Shown here piece after piece: positions 1-5,426 of a stretch of 6,359 nt of DNA; positions within the stretch are counted from its first letter, which is position 1; each line of letters begins with the position of its first letter. Origin of the DNA: JBDLID01 sp039715055 (GTDB lineage: Bacteria > Desulfobacterota > Desulfobulbia > Desulfobulbales > Desulfocapsaceae); the NCBI GenBank assembly GCA_039715055.1, contig JBDLID010000161.1:1-6359 (forward strand), written 5' to 3'. A program made the position numbers and the translations under genes. The notes beneath the pieces are model-generated. The model worked only from the letters and a program-made list of their open reading frames with translations. It was not told where the DNA came from and did no database searches.

Positions 1-706
1 CTTCGAACTTCTCTTTTTTGGCACGGACCGCTTTGGCTGGTTTGTAGTCGGGGTTCTCCTCTTTGAACCTGAGACGTGGTGCCTCCTGCTCTTTGTCCTT
101 GTCAGCTTCGAGCCGGGCCCACTCTTTTTTTGTCACTGTGTGGGTGTCGACAAACGGGGTCGTCAGGATATCTCCAATCTTCCACGGGTTACGGCGTCCC
201 TCCTTCTTGACTTTTTCCTGTAATTCCATGATGCCGTAGAGCAGCGCTTCAGGCCTGGGAGGACAACCGGGAACGTACACATCCACCGGGATAAGGCGAT
301 CGCCGCCTTTGATTACCGAGTAGGCATCATAGTAGAAGGGACCGCCGGAGATGGCGCAGGAGCCCATGGCAATGACATACTTGGGTGCCGGCATCTGCTC
401 ATAGAGGGTGACAAGGTTTTTACCCATCTTTTCGACAATGGTGCCGGCAAGGACAATGAGGTCGGCCTGTCTCGGCGTGGCCCGTGCCACTTCAACCCCG
501 AACCGGGCCCAGTCGTGCCGCGAAGAGCCTGCCGACATCATCTCCATGGCGCAGCAGGCCGTGCCGTAGACCAGGGGCCACATGGAGTTGGCCCGTGCCC
601 AGGCGACGAGCATCTCCACCGAGTCGACAAGTTTGATGCCGCCGGGATATCTGTCAATAATTGCTGCAACCTGTTCGGTCAGGTTGGAGGCGCCGCCTAC
701 TCCCAT
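1..706 (-). CDS. nuoB: NADH-quinone oxidoreductase subunit B (NuoB), 3' end cut by window edge
   Basis: NuoB is the peripheral-arm subunit of respiratory complex I that holds 4Fe-4S cluster N2 and passes electrons to quinone. From the ATG at 704-706 the frame stays open for 235 codons to the left edge, so the gene is incomplete at its C-terminus. The family signatures are clear: tandem cysteines C51 and C52 in YGTACCAMEMM, C117 in GSCAISGGPFYYDAYSV, and C148 in VPGCPPRPEALLYG. These are the four expected N2 ligands. The conserved core ends near residue 180; residues about 182-235 form an extra, highly charged, lysine- and glutamate-rich tail. This could be a plain extension or a linker into a fused NuoC or NuoCD, which cannot be decided here. 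The start overlaps the end of nuoA by 10 bases and has an AAAGGAG site 7 bases upstream, indicating one operon and probable translational coupling. Confidence 0.96.
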   Translation of the reverse strand, partial: MGVGGASNLTEQVAAIIDRYPGGIKLVDSVEMLVAWARANSMWPLVYGTACCAMEMMSAGSSRHDWARFGVEVARATPRQADLIVLAGTIVEKMGKNLVTLYEQMPAPKYVIAMGSCAISGGPFYYDAYSVIKGGDRLIPVDVYVPGCPPRPEALLYGIMELQEKVKKEGRRNPWKIGDILTTPFVDTHTVTKKEWARLEADKDKEQEAPRLRFKEENPDYKPAKAVRAKKEKFE

Positions 707-1080
707 ACCAGTACTCCTTTACGCCAGGCGTAGATCAGTCCAAAGAAAAGGATGAAGATGAAAACAAAAAGTTCAACAAAGAGTAGGTTAGGCGTAATAC
801 CGCTCACCTGATTGTTGATTACCGCCTTGAATATCTTCATGCAGGGAAAGAGAAACAGTGATTCGATATCAAAGAGCAGGAAGAGCAGGGCGAAGATATA
901 AAAGGCCACCTTGAAGCGTATCCGAGCCCCGCCGATGGGGTCTTCCGAACATTCATAGGGTTGAACCTTGCGCTGTCCCTCCGGGCTGTGGAAGGCGAGC
1001 AGCTTGGAAACAATGATGGCTCCTCCGACGAACAGGGCGCCGAGAAAAGCTGAGAATCCAATAAGAGTGTAACTGTCCAT
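697..1080 (-). CDS. nuoA: NADH-quinone oxidoreductase subunit A (NuoA)
   Basis: NuoA is a small membrane subunit of respiratory complex I, located near the quinone site at the junction of the membrane and peripheral arms. The 127-residue length is normal for the family. Three hydrophobic helices are visible at about residues 6-29, 57-79 and 98-118. The loop between the first two carries the family signature: Y42-E43-C44 followed by D47-P48, then R53, F56 and F60-Y61, and the acidic pair in F70-D71-I72-E73. The usual glycine after YEC is a serine here (YECSEDP), a minor variation. The ATG at 1080 is preceded by a strong GGAGGAG. The TAG stop at 697-699 lies inside the nuoB start region. As first gene of a nuo run it is probably transcribed from the AT-rich region at 1081-1209. 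Confidence 0.97.
   Translation of the reverse strand: MDSYTLIGFSAFLGALFVGGAIIVSKLLAFHSPEGQRKVQPYECSEDPIGGARIRFKVAFYIFALLFLLFDIESLFLFPCMKIFKAVINNQVSGITPNLLFVELFVFIFILFFGLIYAWRKGVLVWE
714..720 (-). promoter_or_regulatory. Ribosome binding site of nuoB
   Basis: On the minus strand this reads AAAGGAG, 7 bases before the nuoB ATG at 706. It lies inside the last codons of nuoA and fixes the nuoB start despite the overlap between the two genes. Confidence 0.8.
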
Positions 1081-1209
1081 AGGGTAAAGCTCCTCCGTAA
1101 TAACAAACTGCTATATTCCGGAAATATTTTGAGGGATTTGTCAGCAAGTGAAACGGTAACGTAAACTATTATCAAATATAAATCAAATTGATATTGCTAA
1201 TAAGAGATA
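1081..1209. promoter_or_regulatory. Divergent intergenic region between nuoA and the receiver-domain ORF
   Basis: This AT-rich stretch of 129 bases should hold the nuoA (minus) promoter and any promoter of the plus-strand ORF. Visible elements are: a possible plus-strand sigma70 pair, TTGTCA at 1138-1143 and TAAACT at 1162-1167 with an 18-base spacer; ATCAAA hexamers at 1171-1176 and 1182-1187, 11 bases apart; an inverted repeat ATCAAATTGAT at 1182-1192; and a TTCCGGAA palindrome at 1116-1123. A GATAAT on the minus strand near 1168-1173 could be a nuoA -10 box, but I find no convincing -35 for it. None of these is more than a candidate. Confidence 0.35.
1090..1096 (-). promoter_or_regulatory. 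Ribosome binding site of nuoA
   Basis: The minus strand reads GGAGGAG, 9 bases before the nuoA ATG. It is a near-perfect Shine-Dalgarno site and supports the 1080 start. Confidence 0.85.
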
Positions 1210-1935
1210 TTGAATGAATTAATGGGTGCTGACAAAAAGGGCCTTGAGGGTTTATTGGGGCGAAGTTTTGGTCGGATTTGTGGCAGATTGGGGACAGGGT
1301 TTCACTTCACCGTTCACTTTGCTCTTGTCAGTGAAGCCGGACAGGACGTGAAGGATGGTGAACCGAAAAGCGTCTCTTTTCCCTCCTCAGAAAGTCTCAA
1401 TCCGGTTCTGCCGCCAGGGGTACGTATCCTGGTTGCCTATGACGAACCCATCAACCAGATTATGTTTCAGGCGATTCTGGAACCTTACTCCATCCAGGTG
1501 AAGACCGTTGCCAACGGCGCTGAGGTTCTCCAGGCGATCGGTGATGATCGTTTTGATCTGACTCTCATGGATATCCAGATGCCCGAGCTGGACGGCTCCG
1601 GGGCCACCAGAAAGATAAGAGAGATTGAGAAGGGGACCGGTGAACATATCCCGATCATCGCCCTGACGGCACATGCCATGAAAGGAGATCGGGAGAAATA
1701 CGTTAACAGGGGAATGGATGATTACGTGACGAAACCGGTTGATGCCGAGGAGCTGATAGCCGTCATTGCCAGACTTGTTAAAAGAAACTCTGCAATAAGA
1801 TCGATGCTGCACCAAACCTTCGAGCGGTTCTGCCGGGTATCAGGGCTAGCCGCCAATTCCATCGAGGACTTCCAGGGCCTTTTCAAATTCAAACCCGTTT
1901 ACGGCAAGATCGATTCTGGATCGTTGCCCCTCTGA
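1210..1935 (+). CDS. Receiver-domain (REC) protein, probable remnant of a hybrid histidine kinase
   Basis: Residues 70-190 form a CheY-like receiver domain: phospho-acceptor D121 in LMDIQMPELDG, switch T153 in IALTAHAM, and K175 in the TKP motif. The acidic pocket after strand 1 is altered: Y77-D78 instead of the usual E-D. The first 40 residues look like the tail of a HATPase_c domain (RLGTGFHFTVHF, residues 26-37, resembles the end of the ATP lid), yet the dimerisation domain, histidine box and N, G1 and F boxes are absent. The tail after about residue 195 matches nothing I recognise; residues 213-241 are read from the antisense of the convergent kinase gene. The listed start is TTG; an in-frame ATG lies at 1222. 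Neither has a good ribosome binding site (only AAGAGA near the TTG). I read this as a truncated, possibly non-functional fragment, though the receiver frame itself is intact. It may be a pseudogene. Confidence 0.6.
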   Translation: MNELMGADKKGLEGLLGRSFGRICGRLGTGFHFTVHFALVSEAGQDVKDGEPKSVSFPSSESLNPVLPPGVRILVAYDEPINQIMFQAILEPYSIQVKTVANGAEVLQAIGDDRFDLTLMDIQMPELDGSGATRKIREIEKGTGEHIPIIALTAHAMKGDREKYVNRGMDDYVTKPVDAEELIAVIARLVKRNSAIRSMLHQTFERFCRVSGLAANSIEDFQGLFKFKPVYGKIDSGSLPL

Positions 1936-4830
1936 GATATTTGTAAGAAGCGGTTTTAATTCCAGCCATTTACTCTCTGCAAGAAAGTTCTTTCCTTCCA
2001 GCAGACTACGGAATTCATCCAGGGTCTGTTGGATTTTTTCATCAGCCACGGGGGCAGCAGCAGGATTAGGTGGCGGTGCATCTTGCTCGTCTGTTGGCAG
2101 GATCTCAAGGGATGCAAAAAGCTGCTTGAGTGCCCTGCTGAAATGAGTCAGCCGGATATCGCTCTGGTCACAGGTGTTGAGGGCGGACTCAAGTTTCTCT
2201 GCTTCTTTGGCGAGATAATGGGCACCGATACTGCCTGCCGCACCTTTTATAGTATGGGCAAGCCTTTTTGCAGTCTCCAGGTCACCATCGGTGACCGCTG
2301 TCAAAATTTTGCTGTCAATGGCGTGGTAGTGAGTTGTAAAATCCCTGATGAGTTTGAGGTAGATAGAGACATTACCCTCAATCCTGTCCAGTCCCTCGCT
2401 GAGATCGAGACCGGGGAGATATTGCGGCAGCGGATATTGGCTGTCGAGCTCCTCTGTCTTTCCGGAGTCTGTGGAGTATTGCTCTGCTGCCCTGTTTTTT
2501 GTTGGGTCAACTGGTGTGTCCGGCTGAATCCCGGCGGATTTTCTTTCTTCGGGATTCTGCGGAATCCAGTCTGCAAGGGCATTGAACAGGCCGATTCTGC
2601 TGAAGGGTTTTACAATGTAATCGTCCATGCCGGCCTGTAAATATTTTTCACGGTCGCCGGCCATGGCGTTAGCTGTCATGGCGATGATGGGAATAGGGGT
2701 GTACGGTGTTTCGTGTGACCAGGTTTTCTGCCACTCATCCTCAATGAGACGAAGCTCTCTTGTGCACTCTATCCCTCCCATCTCCGGCATTTGAATATCC
2801 ATGAGGACAGCATCGTAAAAGCCGTTTTGTTTTATTATGGTATCCAGCGCCTCTTTACCGTTGCCGGCAATTTCAAGGGTGATGGATGCCTTGTGGAGAA
2901 CTTCTTCCGTCACCTGGGCATTGATCGGGTTGTCTTCGACAATGAGGATGTGAGCCCCTGCCACCCGATCCCTGGCTTCCTGCTCGGAAAGCGGCAGGGT
3001 CTCTTTCGTGTAAGTGTCGGGATCCCGGGATTGATCGTTTTCCAATGAATGAAAATCTTTGCGGTTTTTTGCTGCCGGCAGACCAAATGGAATTGTAAAA
3101 TGGAATTTTGTGCCTACCCCCTCCTCGCTGTCAACCTCGATTTTGCCACCCATCAGGTCGATCAACTGCTGGCAGATGGTTAACCCAAGACCGGTTCCGC
3201 CATATTTGCGGGTGGTTGATGTGTCTGCCTGGCAGAATGGATCGAAAAGGGTTGAGAGAATATCGTCGGCAATCCCTATACCGGTATCCATGATACTGAA
3301 TTTTATTTCAGCCTTACGTTCGGACTGGGATTCAAGTGTTGCCTGGATTATGATTTCACCCTGGTGAGTGAACTTAATACTGTTGGAGACAAGATTGACA
3401 AGGACCTGCCGCAACCTCAAAGGATCTCCAATAAGAAATTGGGGCAGTTGCGGCTGGGGCTTGATGAGCAGTGATATGTTTTTTTTGCGGGCCTTGTCTG
3501 AAAACAGTTCCGCGATATCATCAGTGACCTCGCTGATCTGGAATCTTTTGTCTTCAAGATCGAGTTTCCCTGCCTCTATCTTTGAAAAATCGAGGATGTC
3601 ATTGATGACGGCCATGAGAGAGTGGGAAGCATTCTGGATTTTTTCAAGGTAATTAAGCAACTGGCCTTCGGGAGCGACCTCAAGGGCCAGGTCACTGAAA
3701 CCGATGATGGCGTTGAGAGGAGTACGGATTTCGTGGCTCATGTTGGCCAGAAATGATGACTTCAGATGACTTGCCTGGTCTGCTTCATCCTTGGCTTTGA
3801 CCAGGTAGGCCTCGGTTTCCATCTGCTCTGTGATGTCATGGTAGGTGTGGAGGTAAGCCTCCTGGCTTTCGAAGAAGATGGGGTAGTGAGTGACCTCGAT
3901 GGTTGATCCTTTACCCATCACATCGAGGCAGTTTGTGGTCATTTTACTGTAATCGTGGCCGGGATTCCCGGTTGTTGACAGCGGGCAGGCAGCACATGAC
4001 TCATCTTTTGTTTTATAGGCCTTAAAACACTTCATGCCCACTGAACTGGTTCCCAGGTGGCTGATCATGTTCCGGCTTTGATAAAGAATTGTGCCCTCTT
4101 TATCGACAATATCGAGCATCAAGGGGATTGAGTCCAGAATTGAGTGGAGTGTGGCCTCGTTTTCCGCCACTAAACCGGCCATGGGACGGAATCCGAAAAT
4201 GACGATTAAAATCAGTAAAACAACCATGGCGAGAAAAACTGCCATCTCGCTGTTATTGAGGCTGGTGAAGTTAGCTCTGCTCTCTTTCTCGTATTGCGCA
4301 ACAATCCGGTTAAGTTCTTCTGTTAAAATTTTCCGGCTGTTCGTTGTGAGAGCAACAAGTTCTCCATGGCTTCTTTCCAGTGCGGGTCTCTCTATAAATT
4401 CCCTCATCTCAGAGAGATACCCTGAAACCAGCTTGTCCACCTGGTGAGGCGGCTGGAAGTACATCTGTGAGATTGTTTTGCTGAGTTTAACCCTGGTTCC
4501 ATCCTCTGTTGTTCCAGATGTCAGGCGGAGATGTGATTGTTCCATCAGGTTGATGGCTGAATCGATTCTTTTTTTCAGTTCTTTCCGACTGTTTTCTTCG
4601 GTAGTTTCTACAAGTTGATGGGTGAGAAGGGCGATCTGCTGAGACAGCATGGCCTGTCTGCCGCTGGTGCTGATTATTTCGGCATACTCTTCCTGCTGGC
4701 CGACAATTTTGCGCGGCAGTTGCAGGGCCAGAAAGGAAAGAAGAAAAATAAGGCCCACTGCAGTCATGTACTGAAGGGTGAGCTGGCGTTTCCGTCGGCC
4801 TTGCTGATATTGAGTCGATTCTCCGGTCAT
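1846..4830 (-). CDS. Membrane-bound hybrid sensor histidine kinase (PilJ-like, PAS, HisKA, HATPase, REC, HPt)
   Basis: This 994-residue phosphorelay kinase sits in the inner membrane. In order: a positive N-terminus and TM1 (about 22-39); a periplasmic helical domain like the PilJ/NarX sensor type (SGRQAMLSQQIALL, 56-69); TM2 (196-214); no HAMP domain; a PAS domain (about 223-336) with C268, C279 and C282-P; HisKA with H366 in SHEIRTPLNAIIGFS; HATPase with N479/N483, D515-TGIGI, F529-DPF and G545-TGLGL; a receiver with E632-D633, D678, T719 and K741; an HPt domain with H859 in AHTIKGAAGS; and a 70-residue tail. All catalytic residues are present, so phosphate should flow H366 to D678 to H859 and then to a separate regulator. 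The receiver loop before strand 4 (about 697-712) is slightly long. The in-frame codon TAA lies just upstream of the ATG, so this is the first possible start, but it has no clear ribosome binding site. The upstream hemerythrin gene is 36 bases away. The signal sensed is unknown. Confidence 0.95.
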   Translation of the reverse strand: MTGESTQYQQGRRKRQLTLQYMTAVGLIFLLSFLALQLPRKIVGQQEEYAEIISTSGRQAMLSQQIALLTHQLVETTEENSRKELKKRIDSAINLMEQSHLRLTSGTTEDGTRVKLSKTISQMYFQPPHQVDKLVSGYLSEMREFIERPALERSHGELVALTTNSRKILTEELNRIVAQYEKESRANFTSLNNSEMAVFLAMVVLLILIVIFGFRPMAGLVAENEATLHSILDSIPLMLDIVDKEGTILYQSRNMISHLGTSSVGMKCFKAYKTKDESCAACPLSTTGNPGHDYSKMTTNCLDVMGKGSTIEVTHYPIFFESQEAYLHTYHDITEQMETEAYLVKAKDEADQASHLKSSFLANMSHEIRTPLNAIIGFSDLALEVAPEGQLLNYLEKIQNASHSLMAVINDILDFSKIEAGKLDLEDKRFQISEVTDDIAELFSDKARKKNISLLIKPQPQLPQFLIGDPLRLRQVLVNLVSNSIKFTHQGEIIIQATLESQSERKAEIKFSIMDTGIGIADDILSTLFDPFCQADTSTTRKYGGTGLGLTICQQLIDLMGGKIEVDSEEGVGTKFHFTIPFGLPAAKNRKDFHSLENDQSRDPDTYTKETLPLSEQEARDRVAGAHILIVEDNPINAQVTEEVLHKASITLEIAGNGKEALDTIIKQNGFYDAVLMDIQMPEMGGIECTRELRLIEDEWQKTWSHETPYTPIPIIAMTANAMAGDREKYLQAGMDDYIVKPFSRIGLFNALADWIPQNPEERKSAGIQPDTPVDPTKNRAAEQYSTDSGKTEELDSQYPLPQYLPGLDLSEGLDRIEGNVSIYLKLIRDFTTHYHAIDSKILTAVTDGDLETAKRLAHTIKGAAGSIGAHYLAKEAEKLESALNTCDQSDIRLTHFSRALKQLFASLEILPTDEQDAPPPNPAAAPVADEKIQQTLDEFRSLLEGKNFLAESKWLELKPLLTNISEGQRSRIDLAVNGFEFEKALEVLDGIGG

Positions 4831-4831
4831 C

Positions 4832-4878
4832 GTTTGAGTGGTTTAGCGGTGTTGTAGCAAGGGGAACTAACTCAAAAC
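4832..4878 (-). promoter_or_regulatory. Possible hairpin spanning the hemerythrin stop and kinase start
   Basis: The end of the hemerythrin gene (4870-4878, GTTTTGAGT on the minus strand) can pair with ACTCAAAC at 4832-4839, directly before the kinase ATG, with one bulged T. TTAG/CTAA at 4867-4870 and 4843-4846 could extend the stem across an internal loop. There is no purine-rich ribosome binding site between the genes. A ribosome finishing hemerythrin would open the 5' arm, so coupling of the two translations is conceivable. The stem is mainly A-T pairs and may be weak. Confidence 0.3.
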
Positions 4879-5271
4879 CGGTTCCCCGGCCAGTTCTGAA
4901 AAGGCGGCCACATCATTTTTCAGGATATGATCCCGAATCCAGTTGATCAAAAAGGCCAGCAGTTCATCATTGATCTTGACATGATGTTTTTTAAAAGAGG
5001 ATTCAAAGGCTTGCATCCTGGTCATAAAATCTGCGTGCAGTATGCGATGGTCTTCTATTTCCGGATGATCTTTCAGGAAGTTTTCCTCACAGCTGAAGTG
5101 GTATTGACAATATTGGACCAGCTCCTCGAGTATTTCCTCCATGTCACTTCGGCTGTAATTTTTCCCGGAACCGGTGATCAGGTAGTTGATAATATTAATA
5201 AGCATCTTATGCTGTAAATCGATTTCAGTATTACCGACACTGAATCGTTTGTGCCACGCCAGGATCTCCAC
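4867..5271 (-). CDS. Bacteriohemerythrin (di-iron oxygen-binding protein)
   Basis: This 134-residue soluble protein is a single-domain bacteriohemerythrin, a four-helix bundle that binds O2 at a di-iron centre and can serve as oxygen store, carrier or sensor. All seven expected ligands are visible: H21 in IDLQHK, H58 and E62 in YHFSCEENFL, H75 and H79 in DHRILHADF, and H115 and D120 in RDHILKND. The family's N-terminal W6 and the F10-x-VG motif are also present. The start is GTG at 5269-5271, chosen because AAGGAG lies 8 bases upstream and the family N-terminus begins right there. It has no signal peptide, so it should be cytoplasmic. It precedes the hybrid kinase by 36 bases and probably shares a transcript with it, suggesting that oxygen delivery or oxygen state matters to the signalling genes. 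That link is an inference. Confidence 0.95.
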   Translation of the reverse strand: MEILAWHKRFSVGNTEIDLQHKMLINIINYLITGSGKNYSRSDMEEILEELVQYCQYHFSCEENFLKDHPEIEDHRILHADFMTRMQAFESSFKKHHVKINDELLAFLINWIRDHILKNDVAAFSELAGEPVLS

Positions 5272-5279
5272 TTCTCTTT

Positions 5280-5285
5280 CTCCTT
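5280..5285 (-). promoter_or_regulatory. Ribosome binding site of the bacteriohemerythrin gene
   Basis: The minus strand reads AAGGAG, 8 bases before a GTG codon. This decides the GTG start, as no ATG is available in the correct place. Confidence 0.8.
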
Positions 5286-5398
5286 AAATATTTCCGGTCC
5301 GGCAGCCTGCAGTACACTGTAATCTGTTTACCAGCATACAAACGAGTCCAGGATGAAATCTGTTTTTTTTAATGTGTAGTTGCATTTTACCCGAAGGC
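5286..5398. promoter_or_regulatory. Intergenic region upstream of bacteriohemerythrin, probable promoter location
   Basis: The gap between the HD-GYP gene and hemerythrin is 134 bases in all, long enough for a promoter. It contains a short inverted repeat CAGTACACTG (5310-5319) about 40 bases before the GTG and two direct copies of AATCTGTTT (5321-5329 and 5357-5365) that could be operator half-sites. I could not find a convincing -35/-10 pair, and the minus strand has no clear sigma54 site. Confidence 0.25.
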
Positions 5399-5426
5399 AA
5401 AAAAATCAGGCACCACCTTCGGGCGC
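5399..5426 (-). terminator. Candidate intrinsic terminator of the HD-GYP gene
   Basis: On the minus strand GCGCC-C-GAAG-G-(T)-GGTGC (5426 to 5410) folds into a short GC-rich stem with one bulge and one G-T pair, and seven T residues follow at 5405-5399. The hairpin is formed by the last codons of the gene (A-P-E-G-G-A-stop), which is unusual but not rare. If active, hemerythrin would need its own promoter. Confidence 0.45.

Noticed and set aside
515..733. Small plus-strand ORF over the nuoB 5' half
   Set aside because: Antisense shadow of a strongly conserved gene with no supporting start signal.
1118..1129. 12-base sequence CCGGAAATATTT here that recurs reverse-complemented at 5286-5297, upstream of nuoA and hemerythrin
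   Set aside because: A chance 12-base match is expected in a window of this size when both strands are compared, and the two copies have opposite orientation relative to their genes.
837..1175. Minus-strand ORF of 112 residues overlapping nuoA in another frame
   Set aside because: NuoA explains the coding signal; this frame is Ser/Arg/Pro-rich with no domain.
1182..1192. FNR-like site suggested by TTGAT and ATCAA half-sites
   Set aside because: The half-sites are in the wrong order and spacing: the FNR consensus is TTGAT-N4-ATCAA, whereas here they read ATCAA-A-TTGAT.
1387..1815. Minus-strand ORF of 142 residues opposite the receiver-domain ORF
   Set aside because: The plus frame encodes a recognisable receiver domain through this stretch; the minus frame shows no family signature and is an antisense shadow.
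2029..2640. Plus-strand ORF of 203 residues antisense to the kinase
   Set aside because: It lies opposite the receiver and HPt coding sequence, shows no recognisable domain, has no ribosome binding site that I can see, and the minus frame is clearly the real protein.
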